Shown in pieces: positions 34,323 through 44,426 of a stretch of DNA of 64,000 nucleotides. A program made the position numbers and the translations under genes. Below the pieces are notes generated by a model that was not told where the DNA came from, made no database searches, and saw nothing but the letters and a program-made list of their open reading frames with translations. Position 1 is the first letter of the stretch. Every line of letters starts with the position of its first letter. Source of the DNA: Acidobacteriaceae bacterium (GTDB taxonomy: Bacteria > Acidobacteriota > Terriglobia > Terriglobales > Acidobacteriaceae); assembly GCA_003132405.1 (NCBI GenBank), contig PKXQ01000107.1, positions 117,602-181,601 on the forward strand. Reading direction: 5' to 3'.

Positions 34323-34793
34323 CTAGTCCCGAAAACTCTCCATTGTCGTGTATCCAGTTTGCCTCTCGAAACACGGTCGTTTACTGGATTCCATTAGTTC
34401 TTTACATGTTAACGTCAGCTCCGCCAAGGCACGAATCATAGCGAAGTCCGGCCCGGCGCGAATTTGAAACAATAAACGAGGCCCAATACGAGTAAGAGAG
34501 CACCCCACCAGCTCCCCTTGTTCTCCAAGCAGGGCGTAGTCGACTCCCCATGCATCGACGCCAATTCCCGCCAATTCCAATTTGTCCACACTGACGAGAG
34601 CCTTGCGCACCTCAAACCACAGTCGGGGTACATCCCAATGAAGAGCGCGTGCATACTCCACCGGTTCATTCGGGAAGCGATGGACTTCTTCGGTGGTCAG
34701 AACTCCATCGCGAAAACGCGCCAGGACGGCTCGTCCACTCTCCGCGCCGAAATCGAAGGCCAAATATGGCCTTTCCAATTCGCTTTTAGGCAT
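34323..34793 (-). pseudogene. rhaB: Rhamnulokinase (rhaB) N-terminal fragment
   Basis: The first ~100 residues of an FGGY-family kinase: ATP-phosphate motif YLAFDFGAESGRAV, VHRFPNEPV, LHWDVPRLW and GIGVDAWGVDYALL, which is the rhamnulokinase version. After GELVG the frame runs into unrelated residues and stops at 34323, so about 80 percent of the protein (normally ~490 residues) is missing. It would have phosphorylated L-rhamnulose. It follows the broken rhaI gene on the same strand, as in rhamnose operons of related bacteria. Confidence 0.8.
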
Positions 34794-34799
34794 AAGAAG

Positions 34800-35540
34800 A
34801 AATGCTCCCCGCATTTCGCTCTGCGCGCTCCTTCGTGATGCGATCCAAGTAGCCACTTTCCCGGAATGCCATCATCGGGTCCCGAGGATGTCCTTTGGAA
34901 TCGCGCCACTCTTCGATCACAGGTCTCACATCTGTGGCGAAGGCATCTTGGAATAGAGATTCCGCTCCAACCAGGTCGCATTTTATCCCGCGCCTCGGCA
35001 AGAGCAGCGTTATCACAACTCAGCATGGCAAGCCTTGAGGTTGTCATCGAACCAGCGCTTGCGCTGCCGCATGTTGGTTGTTCCCGGATAGTTGGACCCG
35101 TCGGCGAACCATATGGAGATGTCTCGACTGTGCAGGCTGCGAGCGATTTCGATACTGTCCTTGGTGTGTCGAAGTGCCATATCGCGAATCGACTTGTCCG
35201 GGTTGCCGAAAGAACCGTATTTATAACGCTGATCCTGAAAAAGGTTTGGATTGACAGACCCGGGTTGCATGCCATAGACGCGCGCCAGCCGCTGGATCTC
35301 TCCAATACGTTGGAGCCCCCCGGCCAGATCCCATTGCACATGCAATGCAATGCTCGGACATGTTCCCGTCAATTCATGTACCCGGCTCGCATCGCTGAAC
35401 TTTTCTTCGATCGTGGTCGCGGCAGCGGGCTGAGAAAATTTTCCGAACCGGGTCCCCGTGTTCGCGAAACCCCACGAAGGAATTTCCATGCTAAAGCGTT
35501 CCAGCGCCCCGTATAATCTTTCAGCCTTTCTTGAATCCAT
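34800..35540 (-). pseudogene. rhaI: L-rhamnose isomerase (rhaI type), internally deleted
   Basis: The intact beginning (ATG at 35540 behind AGAGG) runs for ~175 residues: IPSWGFANTGTRF, SIALHVQWDL, GSVNPNLFQD, GSFGNPD and IWFADGSNYPG. It matches the TIM-barrel L-rhamnose isomerase of the Pseudomonas stutzeri type (about 430 residues). A stop follows NLKACHAEL near 35013. C-terminal pieces continue in two other frames: NAALAEARDK, then VGAESLFQDAFATDVRPVIEEW and AFRESGYLDR. About 170 residues of the barrel are gone. The enzyme cannot work, so L-rhamnose cannot enter the isomerase route through this gene. Confidence 0.8.
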
Positions 35541-35638
35541 GACTAGCCTCTTTCGGAGTAAACCTACACATGACGGATGCCGCGTGCTCGATACCCCCTT
35601 TTTCAGTCCACCAAACCAGTTCGCAAAGCCGTTCCGTG

Positions 35639-37369
35639 CTACTTCTTCAAAGCAAAAACCCACAGTACTCCACCTTGCGGAATTGACTTTGTGAGTTTTT
35701 CGTGAATCGGTCCAGCCCACAGCGGAATTGCGCCGCCAAATCCAGAAAGCACCGCCACATACTGTACTCCGTCAACTGTGTAGGTGACTGGAACGCCCAC
35801 GATTCCTGAGTTGGTGCGGAACTTCCAAAGAACATCACCCGTCTTCGCGTTGAAGGCAGTAAAATCCCGGTCGGTCAACGTGCCCGTGAAAACCAGAGAC
35901 CCGGCCGTGGAAAGTGCGCCGGCCCACAGAGGAGCTTCGTATTTTTTGGACCACATCTTCTTACCAGTGGCCACGTCAATCGCTTGGAACTCTCCGATGT
36001 AATCCGGGTGCGCAGGGTGCATTTCGAAGTCGGCACGGACGTACATTTTGCCCGCCTCATACTTCCCGGGCAGGTCCGAAATTGTCATGCACCAGTGGTT
36101 GCTGGACACGTACGCATAGCCTGTAGCCGGGCTGAACGAGATTGGCATCCAGTTCTTTCCACCCAAAAAGGCCGGGCAGGTGTCCACCTTCTTATCTTCC
36201 GGACTCTTGGAGGGATCAACATTAGGTCGCCCCGTCTTCGGATCAAGTCCAGTGAACGTCGTCGGACTGGCGAACGGTTCTCCGTAAATAAACTGGGCAC
36301 TGGTGCGGTCCAGCAGGTAGAAATAGCCGTTCCGGTTGGCGTTGATCCATCCCTTGACTCTGTGGCCCTGGCGGTCAATATCAACCAGCACGGCTTCATT
36401 GACCCCATCGTAATCCCACAAGTCATGCGGGGTGTACTGGTAGTGCAACCGTATTTGACCACTATCGGCATCTAAAGCGAGCGTCGAGTCGGTGTAGAGA
36501 TCGTCTCCCGGTCGCACATCACCCGCCCACGGTCCAGGATTCCCCACACCCCAGAAAATCAGATTCTGTTGCGCGTCGTAGGTGCCGGTCAACCAGGTTG
36601 CCCCGCCACCAGTTTTCCAGGCATCACCTGCTGCCCAGCTTTCGTGCCCTGGATTGCCGGGCCCTGGAATGGAGTGGGTTTTCCAAACGCTCTGGCCGGT
36701 TTCGGCGTTGAACGCCTCGATGAAGCCGCGTATACCATACTCGCCCCCTGCCACTCCGGTCACCACCTTGCCTTTGACGATGAGAGGGGCAGACGTGATA
36801 ACGTACCCATTTTGATAATCGGCCACCTTCGTATCCCAAACCACATGTCCCGTACGCGCATCGAGCGCAACCAGATGGGCATCGAGAGTGCCCATGTAAA
36901 CCTTATCCCCATAGAGCGCCACGCCGCGATTCACGACGTCGCAGCAGATTTCGCCCAGAGCCTTTTCTGGCACATCACGGTCATATCGCCACAGCATACT
37001 GCCGGTTTTGGCATCAAGCGCAAACAGCTTGTTGTAAGCCGCCGTGACGAACAGGATGCCCCCATTGACCACAGGAGCGGCTTCGTGACCTGCCGTCACT
37101 CCAGTCGAGAAGGTCCAGACTGGGACTAGATCCTTGATGTTCTTGGTATTGACCTGATCGAGCGGGCTGTAACCCTGGCCGTCGTAAGTGCGGCGGAACA
37201 TAAGCCAATCGCCCGCCGCCGGTTGAAGGAGCCGCTGATCCGTCACTGGATCGTAACTGGCGGACGGCGCGGCCTTGCTGTCCCCCCCCATCACAGGCAG
37301 AACCAAAGACGTGGCTACCACAATTAAAGCCAAAGAGCTAACCGAGACGTTCCAATTCCTGACACGCAT
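35639..37369 (-). CDS. PQQ-dependent alcohol dehydrogenase, lanthanide-type motif
   Basis: This 576-residue quinoprotein is exported by a signal peptide (core SLALIVVATSLVLPVMGG). It is an eight-bladed propeller with repeated W-motifs (GHVVWDT, GQSVWKT, GDVLWKF). The vicinal disulfide is Cys142-Cys143 (GEICCDVV). The catalytic Asp319 lies in LWDYDG, and Asp321, two residues later, is the extra ligand characteristic of lanthanide-dependent enzymes (XoxF, PedH); calcium enzymes have a small residue there. The start at 37369 follows AAGGAGGG; an ATG at 37393 lies inside that site. It oxidises alcohols or aldehydes in the periplasm. No cytochrome domain is fused. The Rieske gene precedes it in the operon. 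Confidence 0.9.
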   Translation of the reverse strand: MRVRNWNVSVSSLALIVVATSLVLPVMGGDSKAAPSASYDPVTDQRLLQPAAGDWLMFRRTYDGQGYSPLDQVNTKNIKDLVPVWTFSTGVTAGHEAAPVVNGGILFVTAAYNKLFALDAKTGSMLWRYDRDVPEKALGEICCDVVNRGVALYGDKVYMGTLDAHLVALDARTGHVVWDTKVADYQNGYVITSAPLIVKGKVVTGVAGGEYGIRGFIEAFNAETGQSVWKTHSIPGPGNPGHESWAAGDAWKTGGGATWLTGTYDAQQNLIFWGVGNPGPWAGDVRPGDDLYTDSTLALDADSGQIRLHYQYTPHDLWDYDGVNEAVLVDIDRQGHRVKGWINANRNGYFYLLDRTSAQFIYGEPFASPTTFTGLDPKTGRPNVDPSKSPEDKKVDTCPAFLGGKNWMPISFSPATGYAYVSSNHWCMTISDLPGKYEAGKMYVRADFEMHPAHPDYIGEFQAIDVATGKKMWSKKYEAPLWAGALSTAGSLVFTGTLTDRDFTAFNAKTGDVLWKFRTNSGIVGVPVTYTVDGVQYVAVLSGFGGAIPLWAGPIHEKLTKSIPQGGVLWVFALKK

Positions 37370-37414
37370 ACTTTGGCCCTCCTTAGTTTGCATGCAAACT
37401 CGTCATTGATCATT

Positions 37415-38023
37415 TCAACCGTGTTGCGCTCCCACGTGCGAGCTGAACTCACCCGCCACTTTGAGCATGCCCTTCTCGACTCTAAGAGGCAGGAGTGGCA
37501 GCGGCCTTGGCGCGGGACCGAAAACAACTTTTGCCCCCTGCACGGGATCAAAAGCTGATTTGTGGCATGGGCACTGGAACCGTTTTTTCTCGGCATCCCA
37601 GTTCTCAACCAGGCAACCCAAATGGGTACACATGGCCGAGTACGCCAAGACGCCTTGAACCGAGCTTTCCCGTAGTTCTGGCGTAATTTTCTTAGGATTG
37701 ACCCGGACCAGGAGGATCAAGCTGGCATTCCCGTTGTCATCGCGCACTATGCCTGAGACAGGATCTCTAGCCCGCACGAGCACCGGAGGCGCGTCGATTA
37801 CCAGGTCCTTGAGGCAGACAGGATTATGGGTCTGGGGCGCCGCGTACACGACGAACACATCTCCAACCTGAGGTGCTGCAACCGCGTTTTTCTCGCCCGA
37901 GAATGCGTTGAGCCTCCCAGCCACCGAAAACAGCGCCGCCGTGCCAAGGCAACCGCCGGCGCACTTAAGCAACTCCCGGCGCTTGATACAAGCGCTCCGG
38001 CTTGGGCGAGTCTCGATGTTCAC
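37415..38023 (-). CDS. Rieske [2Fe-2S] protein, exported
   Basis: This 202-residue protein has an N-terminal RRELLKCAGGCLGTAALF segment like a Tat signal/anchor. The Rieske domain has box 1 CTHLGC (Cys132, His134, and Cys137 for the disulfide) and box 2 CPCH (Cys151, Cys153, His154). It resembles the Rieske subunit of cytochrome bc complexes but stands alone, without a cytochrome b gene. The PQQ dehydrogenase follows 45 bases downstream on the same strand. A periplasmic electron-transfer role for that dehydrogenase is a reasonable inference. The promoter region upstream is shared with the divergent TonB receptor gene. Confidence 0.85.
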   Translation of the reverse strand: MNIETRPSRSACIKRRELLKCAGGCLGTAALFSVAGRLNAFSGEKNAVAAPQVGDVFVVYAAPQTHNPVCLKDLVIDAPPVLVRARDPVSGIVRDDNGNASLILLVRVNPKKITPELRESSVQGVLAYSAMCTHLGCLVENWDAEKKRFQCPCHKSAFDPVQGAKVVFGPAPRPLPLLPLRVEKGMLKVAGEFSSHVGAQHG

Positions 38024-38035
38024 GCCACCAACATA

Positions 38036-38086
38036 TCAGACAAGTATATTTTCTGCTTGACAGTCTAGCAGCTCTGCACCTATTGT
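38036..38086 (+). promoter_or_regulatory. Promoter with shared operator repeat, site A
   Basis: Operator-like element CAGACAAGTAT-N6-TGCTTGACAG, a copy of the inverted repeat also found at 51381, 59291 and 62508. The -35 box TTGACA (38057-38062) is the right arm of the repeat; -10 TATTGT (38081-38086) follows after 18 bases. It would start transcription near 38093, ahead of the TonB receptor gene. A repressor bound here would cover the -35 box. It also lies 13 bases upstream of the divergent Rieske/PQQ operon start codon. Confidence 0.7.
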
Positions 38087-38143
38087 GTCTATCGCGTTTA
38101 TGAACCGCGAATACGCGAGTGCGGATTCTGGAGGTTGCTATCC

Positions 38144-41100
38144 ATGTTGACAGCAAACGCTTGGCAGAATTACCGAACGCGAAGACAAGGGATCGGCAGG
38201 GGTGTTGCGGGATTCTTAGGATTAATGCGATGTGCTGTTGTGCTGGCCTTCCTGGGTGCAGCCACCACGGTGCTATGCGCACAGGAACAAACAGCCATTG
38301 TAGGCACTGTGACGGACGCCACTGGCTCCGTCCTGCCGGGCGTGCACATTACGATTACTAACGAGGCCACTGGTCAAAGTCGAACCTTGGATAGCAACAA
38401 CAGCGGCGACTATGCGGCTCCCAGCCTCGCGATTGGAACCTACACCGTAAAAGCCACGTCGCCCAAATTCAAGGAATACGTCGAGACGGGAATTTCGCTC
38501 ACTGTAGGTGCTACGGTGCGTGCAGATATTCGCATGAATCTTGGCTCAACTACGGAAACAGTGTCCGTGAGCGCCGAGACGGAACAGGTGCAGTCAGATA
38601 CGAGTGAAGTAAGCAACCTCATTTCCAGTAAGGAAATATCGAACCTGGATATTAATGGGCGCGATATTCTTTCTTTGTTAACGCTGGGTGCCGGCGTTAC
38701 TACCACTGCGCCCGATTTTCAGGTACCTACGGCTGTCACGGCCAGTTTTGTCTATGCCTTCAATGGGATGAGCGCATCCGACAACGTATGGCTGATCGAC
38801 GGTGGCGAGGCTTATGATCGCGGTGCCGGCGGAACCATGAACGTGCTGCCTTCCCCAGATGCGATCTCCGAATTCAAAGTGCTTTCCAGTAATTACAGCC
38901 CAGACTATGGCTTCGGATCAGGGGGAATTATCACGATGGTGCTCAAGTCCGGGACGCAACATTTTCATGGCGCATTGTGGGAATATTTCCGCAATAACGA
39001 CCTCGATGCTAACAACTACTTCGCCAATCTGTACCAGACCCCAACGCCCGAATTGCGCTTTAATACCTTTGGCGGCAATCTAGGGGGGCCGATACCGTTT
39101 CCTGGTCGCACAGGCCGACCGAAGACGTTCTTCTTCGTCAACGAGGAGGAGCGCCGCATAGTGTTGGGCGCGCAATTCAACGGTATTGTTCCCACGATTC
39201 CGGAACGAAGTGGAGATTTCAGCGCGGCGGCGCCGATTTACGTCCCCTCCAACATCGGCGACCCGGCAAAACTGGCGCAGTACGCCAGCCTTGGGCTTGT
39301 TCCGGGCCAGCAATTTCCGGGAAATCAGATACCTGCGTCGCTCCTCGATCCAAATTTCCAGCTATTGTTGGGAACGGGCGCAATCCCTCTGCCAACCAGT
39401 GGAGATGAATACAGCGCCCCGGCCAATACGACGGTAAATCTCCGTGAAGACGTGGTCCGCATTGACCACACGGTAAACGACAAGATTCAACTTATGGGGC
39501 ACTATCTCCATGATGGTTTTCAAGAGCTTGTTCCGGGAGAATTCGGCGGCTATCCCACGGTGTCCTTCCCCGTGGCCGACCCCAGCTACAACGCAGTCAT
39601 TAAAATGACGTATATCTTCCGTCCGAACCTGCTGAACGAAGCTTCATTCAATTACAATGGCAACAAGATTATCGGTGGCATTTCGGGCATTTACCATGAA
39701 CCTGCTGGCTGGGATGTCAATAAGCTTTTTCCAGGCAACGATCCAAATGAGCGCATGCCGGTAACGATCATCGGCGCACCATTCGGCGCGTCCTACATTC
39801 CGGGCCCCCTTCCTTACACTAACGGTGCAACTGATTTCCAGGAACGAGATGACGTCTCGTGGGCCAAAGGGCCGCACAATTTTAAATTTGGTGGCTCCTT
39901 TATGCGCTACGCGAAGAGTCAGGACTTCATCGCATTTACCAACGGCGAGGATATCGCCTTAGGTATTTACACCGCTCAGTATAGCTCGACCGGCCAATTG
40001 CTTGCCCCTGGTAACTCGTTTGCCGATATGCTCATGGGGCTAGAGACTGCCTATACCGAAGCGGAGTCGAAGCCGAGGCTCCACGCCCGCGCGAACTTCG
40101 GAGACGTGTATTTTATGGACAACTGGCGCGTAGACCGAAGGCTGACGTTGAATTTGGGTGTACGCTATGAACTGTTGCCCCATTCGTACGAAGCATTTAA
40201 TCGCGTATCCAATTTTGTCGCCTCCGATTATATTAACGCAAACGCGGCGGTCTTCAACAGCGACGGCAGTATCAGCTCCAGCAGCCCCGGTGTGGGCACT
40301 GTGTCTGGCGTTCCTTTATCGAATGTTCCGTTTTATCTGAACGGAATTGTACTGGCGGGTCGCAACGGAGTTCCTAGGGGATTAGTCAATAATCATTGGG
40401 ATACAGTCGAGCCCCGAGTTGGCTTTGCGTACGACCTTCTCGGCACCGGCAAGACAATCCTTCGCGCGGGCGTGGGGATTTTCTTCAATCAAATCCAGGG
40501 CGGAGATCTGTACAATGCCACGCCAAATCCGCCGTTTACCAATACCCCTAGCTTGACCAGTGTTTATTTCTCGAATCCCGGTCTAAGTACTATCAACGGC
40601 CAGAGTATCCCCGCATTTCCGATACTACCCCAAAGTCTCACCAATCTTGCGCCGAATTATGACATTCCAGAGACCGCACAATGGAACTTTGGCATTCAGC
40701 AACAATTGAATGGTAAGTCGATATTCTCGCTAGCATATGTGGGGAATGCCGGCTGGCACGAGTGGCTTCAGCGTGCCATCGATACGGTACCACTGAGCGA
40801 CTCCAATCGAGCAGCTATTGTAGCCGGGGCTTATAACCCAAACCTGGACCGCATTTATCGCGGGTACTCTGGCATTACCCAACAGGAAACGACCGGCATT
40901 AGTAGGTATGCGTCATTACAGGCCAACCTTCGGGTGGAGAGCGCCCACGGGACCGCGCAATTGGCCTATACCTGGGCGCATGCACTGGACATTAATTCGC
41001 TGGAGACACAGATAGGTGCCGCCGTAACCAATCCGTTCAACCTCAGAGCGGACTATGGATCGAGCGATTTGGATATCCGGAATACGTTTGTTGCAAGCTA

Positions 41101-41593
41101 CATTTATCCAATTCCCACTCCCCACGCATGGTCCAACGCGTTCGCGCGCCAACTTCTCGGTGGATGGCAAATTTCCGGCATTACATCGATACAAAGCGGC
41201 TTGCCATTCTCGGTGCCTCTAGGCTATGACAATATTGGAGTGGGAGGCGGTACAACATCCCGAGCGGATATCGTCGCCCCCGTGTCGTATCCACAGACAC
41301 GATTGCAATGGTTCTCTACCAGTTCGTTTGCAGCGCCCCCCCTTCTCACTTTTGGAGATTCAGGACGCAATATTCTCAGGCTTCCAGGTCGCGACGTATG
41401 GAATATCGCCCTCTTTAAGACCTTCCCGCTCCACGAAAGTATGAAGCTGCAGTTTCGCGCGGATTCTTACAATACCTTCAATCACACTCAATTCAACCAG
41501 GTAGATGGTGGATTCAGCGACGCTTTGTTCGGCCAGGTAACTTCAACTTATGATCCTCGCGTGCTTCAGTTGAGTCTGCGGTTCGGGTTTTGA
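38144..41593 (+). CDS. TonB-dependent receptor, Oar/SusC-like
   Basis: This is a ~1149-residue outer-membrane receptor. The ATG at 38144 is behind GGAGG; a TTG three codons earlier is also open. A signal sequence ends near LCAQEQ, followed by a carboxypeptidase-regulatory-like domain (AIVGTVTDATGSVLPG, about 48-130), a plug with NLDINGRDILSL, the YSPDYGFGSGG and KSGTQHFHG segments, then a large beta-barrel ending in the aromatic LSLRFGF. Acidobacteria have many such receptors for oligosaccharides. The operator-bearing promoter at 38036 drives it. A CehA-like gene overlaps its stop codon (TGATG), so the two are translated together. RhaT follows, so the ligand may contain rhamnose. Confidence 0.92.
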   Translation: MLTANAWQNYRTRRQGIGRGVAGFLGLMRCAVVLAFLGAATTVLCAQEQTAIVGTVTDATGSVLPGVHITITNEATGQSRTLDSNNSGDYAAPSLAIGTYTVKATSPKFKEYVETGISLTVGATVRADIRMNLGSTTETVSVSAETEQVQSDTSEVSNLISSKEISNLDINGRDILSLLTLGAGVTTTAPDFQVPTAVTASFVYAFNGMSASDNVWLIDGGEAYDRGAGGTMNVLPSPDAISEFKVLSSNYSPDYGFGSGGIITMVLKSGTQHFHGALWEYFRNNDLDANNYFANLYQTPTPELRFNTFGGNLGGPIPFPGRTGRPKTFFFVNEEERRIVLGAQFNGIVPTIPERSGDFSAAAPIYVPSNIGDPAKLAQYASLGLVPGQQFPGNQIPASLLDPNFQLLLGTGAIPLPTSGDEYSAPANTTVNLREDVVRIDHTVNDKIQLMGHYLHDGFQELVPGEFGGYPTVSFPVADPSYNAVIKMTYIFRPNLLNEASFNYNGNKIIGGISGIYHEPAGWDVNKLFPGNDPNERMPVTIIGAPFGASYIPGPLPYTNGATDFQERDDVSWAKGPHNFKFGGSFMRYAKSQDFIAFTNGEDIALGIYTAQYSSTGQLLAPGNSFADMLMGLETAYTEAESKPRLHARANFGDVYFMDNWRVDRRLTLNLGVRYELLPHSYEAFNRVSNFVASDYINANAAVFNSDGSISSSSPGVGTVSGVPLSNVPFYLNGIVLAGRNGVPRGLVNNHWDTVEPRVGFAYDLLGTGKTILRAGVGIFFNQIQGGDLYNATPNPPFTNTPSLTSVYFSNPGLSTINGQSIPAFPILPQSLTNLAPNYDIPETAQWNFGIQQQLNGKSIFSLAYVGNAGWHEWLQRAIDTVPLSDSNRAAIVAGAYNPNLDRIYRGYSGITQQETTGISRYASLQANLRVESAHGTAQLAYTWAHALDINSLETQIGAAVTNPFNLRADYGSSDLDIRNTFVASYIYPIPTPHAWSNAFARQLLGGWQISGITSIQSGLPFSVPLGYDNIGVGGGTTSRADIVAPVSYPQTRLQWFSTSSFAAPPLLTFGDSGRNILRLPGRDVWNIALFKTFPLHESMKLQFRADSYNTFNHTQFNQVDGGFSDALFGQVTSTYDPRVLQLSLRFGF

Positions 41594-43350
41594 TGGCAAA
41601 CAGAAAATTGGCGGCCGGGGCCAGGACAGAATCGCAAATCACGCGGACAGACGGAAGCTCGATGAGGTACCGGGTTCTCGTAGTCCTCTTTCTTACCAGC
41701 CTGGCGTCGGTCTTGTCTCGGACGCAGCAACCGGAGTCGGCTCCCCCCACACACTGAGGGCCGGCTTCGAATCACCATCAATGACCTTAGCACCAACCGC
41801 CAGGTCCCGGTGCGTTGCTATCTGACGGATGCAGCCGGCCGGGCATGGTTTCCCGAGCACAGCATCAAATATGACAAACAATTCCTCGGTTTTAGCGAGC
41901 AAGATTTCATTACTGATGGCCAATTCGAAATTGCTTTGCCTGAATCCCAATACGTTCTCACGGTTGAGCACGGGCCGGAGTATTTGCCCGCCAGCCAGAA
42001 GATTGAAGTCCATTCGGGAATGACGCAGGAAGTGAAAATCGAATTAAAACGTTGGATCAACATGAATGACCGCGGGTGGTATTCGGGGGACCTACATACT
42101 CACCGAGATTGGCACGAGATGTCGGAGATACTTTTGGCGGAGGATCTGAACATCGGCCCGACGATCACACAATGGGCCGCCGCTTGGGCGCCGGACGACC
42201 CAATGGGCATTATGGCTTCGAGCCCTGGCCGCATGACTCTGCTGACTCGTTCCCCCGAGGTAGCGACCGCTGGCGCGGCCATACGGAACGTTGATTCTGC
42301 TCACGCGTATTCAATCTACGACACAGAGATTGAACGCCCCGGTGGAGCGGGGACAGTCGTGTTTGTCGGGCTGACCGCTCCCTTCGTTGCTCAAGGGACG
42401 TTGTTAAGCCCGCTGGACTCGGACTTTGCGGCACGGGTTCACAACTTAAGTGGGTACGTGGATGCCGAGAAACTCATTTACCGTGAAGTGCCGGTGCTAG
42501 TAGCAGACGGCCTGATCGATTTCGCTGGTGTCGTCAATAACGCTTTCAACCGCCACGGCGCCATAACAGGACGAATCAAAGACTCGAAGGTTGTTGCGGA
42601 CAAATCTTCTCCCGAAACACCGGAGGAAGCGGCTCTGGTCAGCATGGATATCTACTACAAATACCTCAATTGCGGTTCCGGCTTCCAATTTCAGCCGGCA
42701 CTGCCTCTGGTGTGATGCCAAGTCCAGTCGGTTACAACCGGGTATATGTGCACTTGGAGAAGGGATTTGGCTTTCGCCAATGGTTCCAAGCTCTCAAGGA
42801 GGGGCGTAGTTTTGCTACGAACGGCCCCGTTCTGTTTTTTACTGTGAACAACCACGAACCTGGAGATACGATTTCAATCGGGCCGGGCACCACAGGAAGC
42901 ACTAAGCATTTGACCATTCACGCCGAGGCACGCTCTGCCGGGCAACTGGACAGGTTGGAAGTGGTGTGGAAGGGCCACGTTGTCAAACGAATTCAGGCAG
43001 CGAACAATTCCTCGACTATAGATGCGGTGTTTGAATTTGATGCTAAGGAAAGCGGTTGGCTTATCGCCCGTACTTTTGAAAAGCCGGCGCCGACATTTCA
43101 CTTTGCACAGACCAATCCAGTTTTTGTTCGAGTCGACGATGATCCGGGCGTGGTTTCGGAGGATGCACGGTTCTTCATCGACTGGATCGACCGGGAGACG
43201 AACTTCTTCGAAAACTCAACCGGCTTCCAAGACGAGGCTGACCGGAAGGCAATGCTCGCACTGGTTCGACAGGCGCGCTCACTGTATGAACGGCTGGCGA
43301 CCAAAGCGCTCCCGAAGGGCCGGGGAAGTCGTGCCGATTCCTCTCAATAA
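41593..43350 (+). pseudogene. CehA/McbA-like metallohydrolase, two frameshifts
   Basis: This is a homologue of the intact protein encoded at 53571. It starts at ATG 41593 (overlapping the TonB stop) or 41662, with a signal peptide MRYRVLVVLFLTSL. Frame 1 stops after 41750. Removing one C from the C6 run at 41743-41748 restores the frame into HTEGRLRITIND and the rest. The PHP-type metal motif is GWYSGDLHTH. A second frameshift near 42675 interrupts CGFRLPISAGT, after which the C-terminal half runs to 43350. The domain order matches CehA/McbA-family hydrolases. It may be functional if the homopolymer shifts are sequence errors. Confidence 0.75.
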
Positions 43351-43406
43351 ACAATCGGTCAGCGACCGGAGGAAGCGTATGGAACGCGCTCGAGATCGGA
43401 GTTCGC

Positions 43407-44426
43407 GTGATCACAATGAAGGGTTGGGGCGTTGCCTGTGTATTGCTGGCCGGCGTCTTGAATGCCAGCTTCATGCTTCCGATGAAACGCATAAAAGCGT
43501 GGCCCTGGGAAAACGTCTGGTTGATCTATTCGATGGTAGGTATGGTGATCCTGCCGTGGACACTCGCGCTCTCAACCGTCCCTCGTTTGGGCGACGTGTA
43601 TCGGAATACGGCGTGGTCAGTCTTGGTGAAAGTGGTCCTGTTTGGAATGGCCTGGGGAGGTGGTTCCACGCTCTTTGGAATTGGCGTAAGGCGGGTGGGG
43701 ATGGCACTAGGCTACTCCCTCATCTTTGGCATTACGGCTTCATTCGGCTCCCTGTTTCCCCTCCTCTTCTTGCACCCTGAAAGCTTAATGTCCGGCCAAG
43801 GTTGGACATTGATGGGCGGTACGGCCCTGGTGATGGTAGGCCTAATTTTCTTGTGCATTGCCGGAAGGATGCGGGAGAGAGAGATGCGAGTTACCACTTC
43901 GGCGGTGGCGTTTTCGGGCTTCGCTATGGGATTGGTAATCTGCATTTTTTCCGGCCTCTTCTCATCCATGCTCAACTTCAGCTTCATCTTTGGCATAGAC
44001 TTACAACATCTTGCGTCATCGTTTGGGTCAAGCCCCACCATGTCAGCTAATTCTATTTGGTGCCTCACGCTCAGTGCGGGCTTCATCGTAAACGCAATTT
44101 GCTGCGGACGCCTTTTAAGCAAGAACCATACCTGGCATCTGTTGTGGGAACCTGGCTTCGCCAGTTGTTGGATGAGCGCCCTTTTAATGGCATTTATCTG
44201 GTTTGGATGCATAGTCGCCTACGGAATCGGAGCCGCTTCCCTTGGAGTTCTTGGCGGAATTGTTGGCTGGCCGTTGCTAATGTCGATGACAGTTGTAGGG
44301 GCGAATGCTTGGGGGGTACTAACGGGCGAGTGGAAGGGTGCCAGACGTAGCTCACTCTCGTACTGGTGTGTGGGTCTTGCCAGTTTGCTGCTTGCGATCT
44401 ACTTGATCTCACGCGGCGCGACGTAG
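43407..44426 (+). CDS. rhaT: L-rhamnose/proton symporter RhaT
   Basis: This 339-residue membrane protein has ten hydrophobic segments. The start (GVLNASFMLPMKRIKAWPWENVWLIYS), WGGGSTLFGIGVRRVGMALGYS, the loop with MRERE, and GVLGGIVGWPLLMSM are the characteristic RhaT features. It imports L-rhamnose with a proton. GTG at 43407 has GGAG at good spacing; ATG at 43416 is the alternative. It lies downstream of the TonB and CehA-like genes and is probably in the same transcript, driven from the operator promoter at 38036. Downstream the chromosome turns into decayed phage-like DNA. Confidence 0.92.
   Translation: MITMKGWGVACVLLAGVLNASFMLPMKRIKAWPWENVWLIYSMVGMVILPWTLALSTVPRLGDVYRNTAWSVLVKVVLFGMAWGGGSTLFGIGVRRVGMALGYSLIFGITASFGSLFPLLFLHPESLMSGQGWTLMGGTALVMVGLIFLCIAGRMREREMRVTTSAVAFSGFAMGLVICIFSGLFSSMLNFSFIFGIDLQHLASSFGSSPTMSANSIWCLTLSAGFIVNAICCGRLLSKNHTWHLLWEPGFASCWMSALLMAFIWFGCIVAYGIGAASLGVLGGIVGWPLLMSMTVVGANAWGVLTGEWKGARRSSLSYWCVGLASLLLAIYLISRGAT

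Noticed and set aside
33480-34397. 305-residue + strand frame opposite the IlvD/Edd dehydratase
   Set aside because: It is Arg/His/Ala-rich shadow coding opposite a clear enzyme with all cysteine ligands.
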